Assembly (NCBI GenBank): GCA_947466085.1
Contig: CANIEC010000002.1
Location: forward strand, 1-64,000
Length of the DNA: 64,000 bases
Direction: 5' to 3'
Source of the DNA: Rhodospirillales bacterium
GTDB lineage: Bacteria > Pseudomonadota > Alphaproteobacteria > Reyranellales > Reyranellaceae
The position numbers and the translations under genes were made by a program. Positions 18,496 through 27,543 of this stretch are shown piece by piece (position 1 is the first letter of the stretch; each line of letters starts with the position of its first letter). The notes beneath the pieces were generated by a model, which made no database searches, was not told the DNA's origin, and was given only the letters and a program-made list of their open reading frames with translations.

Positions 18496-18530
18496 AGTTC
18501 GCAACAATCCAAAAGCGAGCGTCGACTCGA

Positions 18531-18872
18531 ATGACTAACTGGGTAAAAGCCGCTTTTACCAAAGATGTGTCGGATGACAGCATTCAGCAGCTCAATATCA
18601 ACGGATGCAAAGTTGCGCTCTACCGCTGCGGCGAAGAGTATTTTGCCACGTCTGACGTTTGTACTCATGCCTATGCACTTCTGTCCGACGGTTGGCTCGA
18701 TGGTTACGAGATCGAGTGCCCGCTTCATGGCGCCCGCTTCGATGTTCGAACGGGCGCGGCGTTGACCTCACCAGCAGAAACGGCCCTGGCAACCTATCCT
18801 GTTCGTGTCGTCGGTGATGCTGTGGAAATCGATGTCACCTCGGCACCGTCTAATCCCGACGCGTCAACCTAA
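18531..18872 (+). CDS. Rieske-type 2Fe-2S ferredoxin of a dioxygenase system
   Basis: Starting at ATG 18531 the protein has 113 residues with a Rieske motif Cys44-x-His46 and Cys63-x2-His66 (CTHAY, CPLHGARF), separated by 16 residues. It would carry single electrons from the NADH-ferredoxin reductase at 21.0 kb to the oxygenase at 19.0 kb. The open frame extends upstream into the GST gene, but ATG 18531, after the GST stop, matches the family N-terminus. The ribosome site is weak. Confidence 0.88.
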   Translation: MTNWVKAAFTKDVSDDSIQQLNINGCKVALYRCGEEYFATSDVCTHAYALLSDGWLDGYEIECPLHGARFDVRTGAALTSPAETALATYPVRVVGDAVEIDVTSAPSNPDAST

Positions 18873-18975
18873 CTTAACGGCAAGGGGGGCGACGATGTCG
18901 CCATTTAGTGTGACGCCCCCATCTCGTCCGAAATAGCCGCTCCGCTTTGCTACAAGAAAAATAGAGGAGGTCGAA

Positions 18976-20391
18976 TTGACCAGCTTCAGGTCGGAAGTAC
19001 CCAGCCCTGTGAGGCCGAGCGATGGTGGTGTCAGAGGTGGGCCAATCACACCCGAAATGGTTTCGAAGCTGCTGGACGATCGACCCGATGACGGAATATT
19101 TCGGGTAGATCGGACGGTGTTCACCGATCGGGATATTTTTGAGCGCGAACTTACTCACGTTTTCGAAGGGACTTGGGTTTTCGTCGGGCTGGAAAGTCAG
19201 TTACGCAAGCCGAATGACTTCGTGACGACGTACATCGGGCGCCACCCCGTCCTGATTACAAAGGACGGGACTGGAGAAATTCGATGCTTCTTTAACACCT
19301 GTCGCCACCGCGGGGCAATCGTTTGCCCCTTTAAGAAGGGCAATCAGAAATTCCATGTTTGTCGCTATCATGGGTGGTCGTACGATAGTGCCGGCAAGAA
19401 TGTTTCGATGACCGATGAGAAGGATGGCCAGTATCCGCCGTCCTTTCTTGCGGATGATCATGGCCTCAAGCCTGTTCCCAAGATTGCAAGCTATCGAGGG
19501 CTTCTGTTTGCAAGCGTGTCGCCCGACGTGCCGACGCTAGAGGAGCATCTTGGTGACGCGCGCGCGTTTATCGATCTCGTTGTCGATCAGGGCGTCGAAG
19601 GGCTGGAGTTCGTTGACGGAAACGTAAGCTACACGTTCGACGCCAATTGGAAGCTTCAGTTCGAGAACGGGCTTGACTATTACCACTTCGCTTCAACGCA
19701 CAGTTCGTATATCGACGTTCTCAAGAAGCGTGAAGTGCGGAGAGGACCGCTAGAAGTAAAGCCGTGGAATCCGACAGAGACCGACCCCGACGCGCAAGGA
19801 AGCTTCAGCCTGGCGAGGGGGCACGCGATGATGTGGTCCATTCACGCGTCAAGGGTTTATAAGCTCCGCCCTCTCAATCAGGATGGCAAACTTCTGTCGA
19901 CGGTTCAGGGGCAGACTCGGGAAGACAAGCTCAGGTGGATGTTTCGTCAGCGCAATCTCACGATTTATCCTAACCTGCAGATCGTTGATATCGGCACGCT
20001 GCAGTTGCGGACGTGGCGGCCATTGGCTCCGGACAAGACGGAGATTACGTCTCACTGTCTTGCCCCAATTGGTGAAAGTGACGAGGCGCGCCGCGTTCGC
20101 ATCCGTCTGTACGAGGATTTCTTCAATCCGAGCGGTCTTGCGACGTCCGACGACAACGTCATGTACGAGCTTTGCCAGACCGGCTACGGAGCTCGTTTCG
20201 CTGGTCCTACGCAGGGGTATGCGCGAGGCTTGAGGCCGAAGTCCGGCGAGGCACTCAACTACTCTTCCGAATTGCAGGTTTCACCTGATCGGTGGACCTA
20301 TGGAGCGCCCCTGTTCGGCGATGAGACATGCTTTCATTCCGGTTACCGGGAATGGCTGCGCCTTATGACTCGTGATCCTTCGGAAGGCTAG
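18976..20391 (+). CDS. Aromatic ring-hydroxylating dioxygenase, alpha (large) subunit
   Basis: TTG 18976 is the start: GAGGAGG ends five bases before it and no ATG fits. The 471-residue protein has a Rieske centre Cys109-x-His111 and Cys129-x2-His132. The mononuclear iron site is NGLDYYHFASTH, with bridging Asp234 and ligands His237 and His242; a third acidic ligand is probably in the TSDDNVMYE segment near 390. It adds O2 to an aromatic ring to give a cis-dihydrodiol or dealkylated phenol. The long N-terminus and RxDPSEG tail resemble the salicylate/anthranilate/biphenyl group, but the substrate is not readable. Confidence 0.9.
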   Translation: MTSFRSEVPSPVRPSDGGVRGGPITPEMVSKLLDDRPDDGIFRVDRTVFTDRDIFERELTHVFEGTWVFVGLESQLRKPNDFVTTYIGRHPVLITKDGTGEIRCFFNTCRHRGAIVCPFKKGNQKFHVCRYHGWSYDSAGKNVSMTDEKDGQYPPSFLADDHGLKPVPKIASYRGLLFASVSPDVPTLEEHLGDARAFIDLVVDQGVEGLEFVDGNVSYTFDANWKLQFENGLDYYHFASTHSSYIDVLKKREVRRGPLEVKPWNPTETDPDAQGSFSLARGHAMMWSIHASRVYKLRPLNQDGKLLSTVQGQTREDKLRWMFRQRNLTIYPNLQIVDIGTLQLRTWRPLAPDKTEITSHCLAPIGESDEARRVRIRLYEDFFNPSGLATSDDNVMYELCQTGYGARFAGPTQGYARGLRPKSGEALNYSSELQVSPDRWTYGAPLFGDETCFHSGYREWLRLMTRDPSEG

Positions 20392-20400
20392 GTTAGCGAC

Positions 20401-20901
20401 ATGTCAGAGGATGATTACCTGAAGATTGCTACTCGCGTTCTCTTCACGGAGGCAAGACTTCTGGATCAGAAGAAATTCCGCGATTGGGTCAAGCTCTACG
20501 CTGACGATGCGATTTTCTGGGTGCCGGCCTGGAAGGACGAGTACGAGACGACGTCCAATCCGAACCGCGAGCTTTCAATGATATATCATGAGAACTCATA
20601 TGGGCTGAGTGACCGAATTGACAGGATACAGTCGCGAAAGTCCATCACGGCGATGCCGCTTCCGCGCACGGTTCATTCCTATACGAACATCATGGTCGAT
20701 GCGGCCTCGACGGATTCGATCGAGGGAAATGCCTGCTTCACGGTTCATACGTACGATCCGCGCGCTTGTAAAAGCCATACCAACTTCGGACGCCTTGAAT
20801 TTCGGCTGCGCCGTCTTGGAGAGGCTTGGCTGATCGGATTCAAAAAGATTTCCCTTACGAACGATCAAATGGCCACTGCGCTCGATTTCTACAGCGTCTA
20901 G
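20401..20901 (+). CDS. Aromatic ring-hydroxylating dioxygenase, beta (small) subunit
   Basis: The 166-residue protein has the NTF2-like beta-subunit fold: LFTEARLLDQKKFRDWVKLY, then DDAIFWVPAW, RIDRIQSRKS and the closing GFKKISLTNDQMATALDFY, as in SnpB/BphA2-type subunits. It stabilises the alpha3beta3 hexamer and does not bind metal. It starts nine bases after the alpha subunit. The pair plus ferredoxin and reductase makes a three-component (class II/III) dioxygenase. Confidence 0.88.
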   Translation: MSEDDYLKIATRVLFTEARLLDQKKFRDWVKLYADDAIFWVPAWKDEYETTSNPNRELSMIYHENSYGLSDRIDRIQSRKSITAMPLPRTVHSYTNIMVDAASTDSIEGNACFTVHTYDPRACKSHTNFGRLEFRLRRLGEAWLIGFKKISLTNDQMATALDFYSV

Positions 20902-21047
20902 CAAGTGCGTCGCAGATGAATATCAGCAGAATCTGCCAACTAGCCTTCGGCTGAAGGTATTGAATGTGAGAGTGCTCGGCGCCTGTCAACGGCGGATAAG
21001 GAGGACGGGCGCGCCGAATGTGCCCTTCCCCTACAGGGAGCGCTAAA

Positions 21048-22229
21048 ATGCGTTTTGTGATTGTCGGAGCAGGCCTCGCGGGGCACACAGCCGCCGTGCA
21101 TCTTCGCGAGTTGGCGCCACAAGCCAAGATCGATATTCTCGGAGACGAACTCGGCCTGCCGTATGATCGCCCGCCGCTGTCCAAAGAAGTCCTTGGCGAG
21201 GGCGCACCGCGCTATCTGGCAAACGCGGAGACCTATCATGAGAACGGTATTTCGTATCATCCCGGACAAACCGCGACGCAGATCGATCGAAACCGCTCCG
21301 AAATTCTAACCGCTTGCGGAAATGCTTATGCTTACGATCGGCTACTCCTCGCGACCGGATCGCGGGCGAGAAAATTGCCGGATAGCGTCGGGCAAAGCTC
21401 GAAAATTCTCTATCTGCGAACGCTTGAAGACGCGGTTCGCTTGAAATCCGTGCTTCGGGAATCGCGTCGAATTGCTGTGATCGGCGGCGGGTTCATTGGG
21501 TTAGAGGTTGCTGCCGCCGCTCGGGCGATGGCCTGCGAGGTTTTTCTGTTTGAGATGACGGATCGGATACTATCTCGCGGCATGCCTGCTATCCTGAGCC
21601 GTTGGGCTGAGAAATTGCATCGCCTGAACGGAGTCCAGTTCGAATTTGGCTCAAAGATCGATTCAATTCATCATCAGGATGATGGTTCGTTGCGATTGCG
21701 CTGGAATGCATTCGCAGATGTCGACGCAGTCGTTGTCGGGATCGGGGTTCAACCCAACACCCAACTTGCATCGGACGCGGGGCTGGACGTCGATGATGGT
21801 ATTGTCGTGGATGATCGCTGCCAGACATCTGATCCGGCGATCTTCGCTGCGGGAGAGGTGACGTCACACCCCGTCTTAGGCGGCGCGTTTCGTCAGCGAC
21901 TTGAGTCCTGGAAGGTGGCCTCGGGCCAATCGCTGGTCGCGGCGAAATCCATGGCAGGGATTGACTCGCATTATGCGGAGCCGCCGTGGCTATGGTCGGA
22001 CCAGTTTGGACACAACATTCAGTCGTTAGGAGTGCTGCAAAATGCTGACCGCAGTGTCGTGCTGGACGATCCTGAAACGAACAATTGGACGGCAATCTTC
22101 CTCGATAGTCACGATAAAATTGCCGGCGCAATCGCGGTGAACAACGGCCGTGATATTTCGATGCTAAAGCGTGCCATGCTTCATGACGGAATCATTCCAG
22201 AGAAATTGCTCAATAGGGCGGCCAGATAA
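21048..22229 (+). CDS. NADH:ferredoxin reductase (FAD) of the dioxygenase system
   Basis: Start ATG 21048 has AGGGAG seven bases upstream, giving 393 residues. Motifs are the FAD site FVIVGAGLAGHTAA, the rubredoxin/ferredoxin-reductase signature LPYDRPPLSKEVL, LLLATGSRARKLP, the NADH site IAVIGGGFIGLEVAAAA, and IFAAGEV near 275. The C-terminal reductase domain follows. It closes the electron chain NADH to FAD to Rieske ferredoxin to oxygenase. It is 146 bases after the beta subunit and ends the catabolic run. Confidence 0.88.
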   Translation: MRFVIVGAGLAGHTAAVHLRELAPQAKIDILGDELGLPYDRPPLSKEVLGEGAPRYLANAETYHENGISYHPGQTATQIDRNRSEILTACGNAYAYDRLLLATGSRARKLPDSVGQSSKILYLRTLEDAVRLKSVLRESRRIAVIGGGFIGLEVAAAARAMACEVFLFEMTDRILSRGMPAILSRWAEKLHRLNGVQFEFGSKIDSIHHQDDGSLRLRWNAFADVDAVVVGIGVQPNTQLASDAGLDVDDGIVVDDRCQTSDPAIFAAGEVTSHPVLGGAFRQRLESWKVASGQSLVAAKSMAGIDSHYAEPPWLWSDQFGHNIQSLGVLQNADRSVVLDDPETNNWTAIFLDSHDKIAGAIAVNNGRDISMLKRAMLHDGIIPEKLLNRAAR

Positions 22230-22453
22230 CGCTCCCGTTAGCGGCGACTCCACCTTCCGTGCCGAGTGGGTGGGAAGTTCTTACGCGATACGTCGATATT
22301 GGTTGTGAAAAATTCTGCGATGCCTTTTGTTGCCGAGAGTTTTCCGATGCTTCCTGACGTTCGCTAAGGCTCTCCGTTCTGCGCTTCTGCTTCCGTTGAC
22401 GTGGAAGGCGGCGCGCCTCAGGGTAGCTCTTCGATTGTAGGGGAGGAGTAACC

Positions 22454-22741
22454 TTGATACGGCGTGGTCCGGAGCTCGAACGCAGTGTCCAAATTGAACG
22501 CGAGGCGACGGCAGATAAGTCGATGCCCTGTCATCAAGGTCGACGCCTTCCGTTTGCGCAGCGGTTGACCTGCACCGTCGCGGAGGCTTGTGAAGTGACC
22601 GGTCTCGGGCGGACCAAGATTTATGAATTAATCGGCGATGGTCGAGTTACCACGACGACCGTCGGTCGTCGTCGGCTAGTCATTGTGCAATCACTGCTGG
22701 CTCTGGTTGGCGTCAATACGACACCAGCCGACCGCGGATAG
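22454..22741 (+). CDS. Excisionase/AlpA-like small helix-turn-helix DNA-binding protein
   Basis: TTG 22454 follows GGGAGGAG, giving 95 residues. The C-terminal half, LTCTVAEACEVTGLGRTKIY followed by ELIGDGRVTTTTVGRRRLV, is a typical HTH_17 (MerR-like winged helix) of Xis/AlpA proteins. It faces the integrase gene convergently, 160 bases away. It probably bends DNA at the attachment site or regulates the integrase. The 224 bases between it and the ferredoxin reductase show no gene. Confidence 0.7.
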   Translation: MIRRGPELERSVQIEREATADKSMPCHQGRRLPFAQRLTCTVAEACEVTGLGRTKIYELIGDGRVTTTTVGRRRLVIVQSLLALVGVNTTPADRG

Positions 22742-22901
22742 GTTCGCGGCTCCTGATGACAGTCACCCGAACAGGTGCGGAAGCTGACGACAGCAGGCCT
22801 ATCGAATCGATTGTGAATTAGCTCTTGATCGATTGTATATCAGCCCGGAAAAGCAGTGAGTGCGCTCCGGGCTTGGGGCCGCGGAAGCCAAGCCTGCAAA
22901 G

Positions 22902-24323
22902 TTATGCGTTAGATGGCAAAAGCTTCTTACTGTCATCCGCGCCGACCGCATTTTCACCGGGCCGCGGGACCAGCGGTACAACTGCTGCCCGAGCGAGATC
23001 TTCCAAGGCTGTCGAAATATATTTCGCGTAGTGCCGCTCGATCATTTTCACGGAAGTGTTGTGCAGCTTAGCAACGTGCTGAATAGGCAGTCGGTTTCGC
23101 AAGCCGCGGACGATGCTGGAATGTCGTAAGGCATAAGGAATGGCTTCCGGCAACCCTGCGCGCTCGCGGATAGCATGCCACGGACGAGTAAGTTCTGCCG
23201 TCTTCCACGGACCCCGTTCTGACTTTCTCCAAACGATGCTACCTGCTTCCTGCTCATGGCTCCATCGCTCGAACAACGGCGCGTCCCTCGGACGATCTAA
23301 GATTCCCGGTAAGAGGACTTCGATGATATCTTCGCCCACCGGAACCGGGACGGAGCCACCGTTTCCGCCACGCCCCTTGTAGGAACCCGGTACCATCAAG
23401 CGTTGCTCTTTCAGTTGTGCATCACTGACGCGCATCCGCCTTGCCTGCGCAAATCGCGCGCCAGTTGCTGCAAGGCAGACGACAAGGCGATATAGGTCGC
23501 CTTCAAATCCCTGCTCGTCGTCGATCTCGCATGCGGCTCGAAGCAAGGTGCTGATCTGCGCGTCCGTGAGGACTTGATTGTCTCGGGCGACAGATATCTC
23601 GTCATCGTCATCAATGCGCTCAGCCTTGAACCCGTCTTTTACGATAGATGGGAATGTTGGATTCAGCTTCTTTTGTTCCGCCGTCAAGCGTGGCCATGCT
23701 GCATTCAGCGCTGCCTTCAGGTCGTTTATGAGCCGCTGCTTCGTCGTGGCCTTCAATTCTACAGGAAGGTCCTCTCGCCACGTGAAGAGGTGATCTTCCT
23801 GTAGCGCGTGCAAATGGACTACGGCGAGAGAGGCAGCCTCAACGGCTTCCTGGCTACCGCGCTCTTCTTGACCAAGAACGTAGCGCCGCAAGCGGTGACC
23901 AGCATCGGATCGGACCTCGCGGCCAGCCCTCCGGCTATCACGGGCATTACGCTCCCTGATGTATGTCTCTACAGCCGTCCGCACGGTGGGTGCTGGTCCG
24001 GCTGCTTGCGCCGCCGCTTCTATTCTGGACCGGGTGACGTGTTCCCGCGCTTGTGTCACCGCCTGCTCGAAAGTCAGCGTTCCTTCGGCAGGTTTGTCGT
24101 TGACGTCGTTAGCGACGCCGACCGGCGCCTGCTTGTAGTTGGCTCCGGCATGGTGATTACGCCAACGCACGAACCACACGCCGCTCCGCTTGTTCTTGCG
24201 ATAGCCAAGGTGCGCCTCGGCGTCGAGGCGGCGCCAATGCACGCCAAACTCCAACCGGGCGCGCGCCTTGGCGGTCGTGATCTGAGCTTCCGTCAGTGTT
24301 TTCGTCACAGCACCCGACCCCAA
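22902..24323 (-). CDS. Tyrosine-type site-specific integrase
   Basis: The protein is about 470 residues long, starting at TTG 24323 or GTG 24308. It has an AP2-like arm-binding N-terminus (GVHWRRLDAEAHLGYRKNKR, SGVWFVRWRNH), a core-binding helix region, and a catalytic domain with ATGARFAQARRMRVSD (first Arg), PYALRHSSIVRGLR, LHNTSVKMIERHY (His and nucleophile Tyr). The box usually written HxLR reads YALR, so the first His is Tyr. The gene starts about 130 bases from the point where the P-type ATPase reading frame breaks, as expected for an island integrase beside its attachment site. Confidence 0.9.
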   Translation of the reverse strand: MGSGAVTKTLTEAQITTAKARARLEFGVHWRRLDAEAHLGYRKNKRSGVWFVRWRNHHAGANYKQAPVGVANDVNDKPAEGTLTFEQAVTQAREHVTRSRIEAAAQAAGPAPTVRTAVETYIRERNARDSRRAGREVRSDAGHRLRRYVLGQEERGSQEAVEAASLAVVHLHALQEDHLFTWREDLPVELKATTKQRLINDLKAALNAAWPRLTAEQKKLNPTFPSIVKDGFKAERIDDDDEISVARDNQVLTDAQISTLLRAACEIDDEQGFEGDLYRLVVCLAATGARFAQARRMRVSDAQLKEQRLMVPGSYKGRGGNGGSVPVPVGEDIIEVLLPGILDRPRDAPLFERWSHEQEAGSIVWRKSERGPWKTAELTRPWHAIRERAGLPEAIPYALRHSSIVRGLRNRLPIQHVAKLHNTSVKMIERHYAKYISTALEDLARAAVVPLVPRPGENAVGADDSKKLLPSNA

Positions 24324-24335
24324 AGTCGTCGAATA

Positions 24336-27050
24336 TCAGTCGAATAAGCATCGGCGTACAAGGCCGAACAGTGACGGACGGCTTTCAGATAAGCTATTGA
24401 TAAGATTAGATTGTGGCGAACAAATGTGAACCGGCCGAGAAAAAACTTCCAGCCCTTCAACGGCCGAAACCTTGTCGCCGGGCAGCAGCTCCGCCCGGAC
24501 TTCGTCGATGCCGGTTTGCTTGGCTATCGCCTCCGCCGTCGCCCGATTGTCGCCGGTGAGCATCACGACGTGCTCGATTCCGGCGCGGTGCAACGCCGCG
24601 ACGATGTCCTTCGCCTCCGGCCTGACGGCATCGGCAACGGCGACGAGGCCCCAGACTTCCTGGCCATCGCCGACGGCGACGATCGTGCGGCCGGCACTCG
24701 ACAGTGCATCGGCTCGCTGCAGGACCGCGGGCGAGCCGATTCCTCGCTCCTCGATGTAGCGGCGCGAGCCGAGCCACATCTCGCGGCCAGCAATTCGGCC
24801 AACGACCCCCCGGCCTGTGATCGCCTGGACAGCGTCGGCGGGCTCGGCGACGATTTTTAGGTCGGCAGCTTTGGCAAGGATGGCGCGCGCGATTGGATGT
24901 GCGCTGCGTACTTCCAGGGCAGCCGCCATGCCGAGGATCTCGCTTTCGCTGCGGCCATCAAGCGGCACGACCTCGACGACCTGCGGCCGCCCTTCGGTGA
25001 GCGTGCCTGTCTTGTCCATGGCAACCGCCTTGAGGCGCGCCGGGGTCTCGAGATGCACCCCGCCCTTCACCAGCACCCCCTGTTTCGCTGCGCCGGCCAG
25101 CGCGGCCACGATCGTCACCGGCGTCGAGATCACGAGGGCGCAGGGGCAGGCGATCACGAGCAGCACGAGAGCGCGGTAGAACCAGTCCTCCCAAGCACCG
25201 CCCAGAAGCAGCGGCGGAACGAGGAAGATGGCAACTGCCAGCACCATCACGACCGGCGTGTAAACACGCGCGAACTTCTCCACCCATTGCTCGCTGGGTG
25301 CGCGCCGGCTCTGCGCCGAGCCGACCATGCGGATGATCTGCGCCAGTGTCGTGTCGTTGACCGCCTTGGTGGTGACGACCTCAATGGCACCCTCGCCATT
25401 GATGGTTCCGGCGAAGACCTCGTCGCCCGGCACCTTGAAGACGGGAACGCTTTCGCCGGTGATCGGTGCCTGATTGAGCTCGCTCTCGCCGGCGACAACG
25501 CGGCCGTCCAAAGGCACCTTGTCCCCCGGCCGCACAACGACGCGTGCGCCGACCCGGACCTCGGCGGCCGGAACGTCGCGTTCCGACCCATCTTCCATCT
25601 TGACGCGCGCCGTTGGCGGGGCGAGCTCCATGAGGGCCGCGACCGCCCGCCGCGCGCGACCGAGACTCCAGGTTTCGAGCGCGAGCGCCAACGCAAAGAA
25701 GAACGAGACGGTCGCCGCCTCGAACCAGGCGCCGATGCCGATGGCGCCCGCCACCGCAATCGTCATCAGCAGGTTCATATCCGGGCGAAGCCGCTTTGCC
25801 GCGATCCAGGCCTTAGGCGCCACATAGCGCACGGCGCAGAGCACTCCGAGCGAATAGAGAACCATGCTCGGCCAGGGCGTCGAGCCCAATGCGTGTTCGC
25901 CGGCCTCGAAGGCGGCGATGATACCGCCGCCAAGCCAGGCGTGGACCGCGAAGCCCAGCGCCGCGAATACGCCGCTTGCGGTCGTCAGCCACGACTGCAG
26001 CCGCTTGCGGCGCCCTTCGGCCTTCGCGCCCTCGCTGGTAGAGCCTTCGCTCCACGGCTCGGCGCGCATGCCGGCCTGAGTCACTGCCTTTTCGATCCGC
26101 GCCTCGAGCGCGGCATCCGGCGTCACGTCGATCGACATGCGGCCGTTGAGCAGATCGAAGGCGAGCTTGTCTTCCCCGACCAGCGGGCCGACCTCGCGCT
26201 TCAACGCCGCGATCTCGTCGGCGCAATCCATGCCGTGAATGCGAAACACGACCTGACCGGGTAGGTGGGTCGGGATCGGCGGGCTGAGGGCCTCCTGCAC
26301 CTCTGCGCCGCAGCACGCCGCGGCTTCTTCTTGCGGCGAAGCCGGCGGAAGGGGCGGCGTCCAGAGCAAGGCCCGCATGCCGGTTCGAGCCACCGCCGCT
26401 TCGATCATCTCGGGCGCCGCGCCGTGCTGGGGGCCCACCGTCATCAGGCTTTTCGCGGTGTCGAAGGCGAGCTTGTCTTCACCGACCAGCGGGCCCAGTT
26501 CCCGCGTGAGCGCCGCCACCTCGTTCTTGCAATCAAGTCCGTCGACACGGAAGAGCAGTGCCTCGGCCGCGTCGTGTTGCACGAGATAGGCGCGCATGCC
26601 GGTGGCGGCGACGCGGCCCACGATTGCCTCGACAGTCGCCTGCTGTTGCGGCGCGACTGTCATCAGCCCCTTCGCCGTGTCGAACGACAACCAGGCTTCG
26701 CTGCCGACCAGAGGACCTACCTCGCGCTCGAGCACGGCCACCTCGTTCCTGCAGTCAAGGCCGTCGACTTGGAACAGAAGTGCCGGTGCGGACTGCCGCG
26801 CCGGATTTGCCAGGAGATGCGCCTGCATGCCGGTCGTTGCGACTGCGCGCTGGATGACATCGATCATGGAGGCACTGGCGGAACTTACGCCCATGACTCC
26901 GGCCCGCGTATCGAAGGATAACCTTTCCTCACCTCCCACGACGGGCCCAACCGCCACGCGAAGCGCGCGGACCTCGTTCTGGCAATCGAGACCGTCTACC
27001 TTGAAGCGCAGCGAGCCGGGAGGCCCCATCGTGGCGACATCAGCGCTCAT
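24336..27050 (-). pseudogene. cadA: Truncated heavy-metal (Cd/Zn/Pb) P1B-type ATPase with four N-terminal metal-binding-like repeats
   Basis: ATG 27050 (GGAG about nine bases upstream; earlier ATGs overlap the promoter) opens a 904-residue frame. Residues about 12-325 form four HMA-like repeats with GLDCQNE, GLDCRNE, GLDCKNE and GMDCADE. Next come membrane helices, PITGES, the ion-site ACPCALV near 635, DKTGTLTEG near 677 and LTGDNRATAEA. Family resemblance stops after LLPGDKVSAVE (24456); the last 39 residues are unrelated. The hinge GDGxNDxPAL and last two membrane helices are missing, so export activity should be lost. The break is the island junction. Its promoter carries a MerR dyad. Confidence 0.88.
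24440..24475. other. Right junction (attachment region) of the integrated island within cadA
   Basis: Left of about 24456 the sequence no longer encodes ATPase residues and leads into the integrase promoter region. The att core should overlap CTTCAACGGCCGAAACCTTG (24455-24474). The matching site and the missing cadA 3' part should lie beyond the left window edge. Confidence 0.5.
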
Positions 27051-27117
27051 TTCTCGTCTCCTTCGCACAGGGGCCGGCGCGCAGGGATCAGGTTCGGTCA
27101 CGGCCATCCCATGTCTC

Positions 27118-27148
27118 ATGATATATTCTGTAGTCACTACAGGATCAA
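27118..27148 (-). promoter_or_regulatory. MerR-type promoter/operator 1 (cadA)
   Basis: On the minus strand TTGATC (27148-27143), 19 bases and TATCAT (27123-27118). The perfect dyad CTGTAGTGACTACAG (27142-27128) fills the spacer. A stretched 19-base spacer with a dyad is the hallmark of MerR/ZntR/CadR/PbrR-activated promoters. Confidence 0.8.
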
Positions 27149-27323
27149 GGGCGCAGCGGACCGGTGTTTCACTACCGAATACCGATCACCAACTACCTGA
27201 ATCGGAACGCTGACGACGGCGCGCCCGCCCCCCCAAAGGAACGCCATTCTGCCAGCGCCAAACAGGAGAATGGACGCGCCGATATCAGGGCATCGGCGAG
27301 TCCGGGCTCGGTGCCTGCCAACG

Positions 27324-27521
27324 TCATCGCTGAATCCATGCATAGTACGTGAGCAGCAGAAGAATGATCGCCCAAGCGCCTGCAGCGATCGTATTGAGTC
27401 CTTGGCTATAGGTGATTCCGAACAGACTGAACTGAACGCTTGCCGCTGCGAAAGCTCCGTGTGTTAGAACTTGGTTGGCTGCAAAGCCGGCGAAGAACTT
27501 GGCAATTTCCTTCCGCTTCAT
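27324..27521 (-). CDS. Small inner-membrane protein, 65 residues, unrecognised
   Basis: ATG 27521 has GGGAGA about six bases upstream. The protein MKRKEIAKFFAGFAANQVLT and onward has one amphipathic N-terminal part and a strong membrane segment near residues 46-62 (TIAAGAWAIILLLLTYYAW), possibly a weaker one at 20-40. It begins 22 bases after the PaaK-like gene on the same strand, so it should be cotranscribed from MerR operator 2. No family is recognised; a role at the membrane together with the adenylating enzyme is inference. Confidence 0.65.
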   Translation of the reverse strand: MKRKEIAKFFAGFAANQVLTHGAFAAASVQFSLFGITYSQGLNTIAAGAWAIILLLLTYYAWIQR

Positions 27522-27543
27522 CGATAGTCTCCCTGAGGCTGCT

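Noticed and set aside
24897-26264. A 455-codon open frame on the plus strand
   Set aside because: It is the complement of the P-type ATPase frame, which has all catalytic motifs.
27107-27137. Upstream ATG codons as cadA starts
   Set aside because: They overlap the MerR-type -10 box or expected transcription start and lack a ribosome site; ATG 27050 has GGAG at a good distance.
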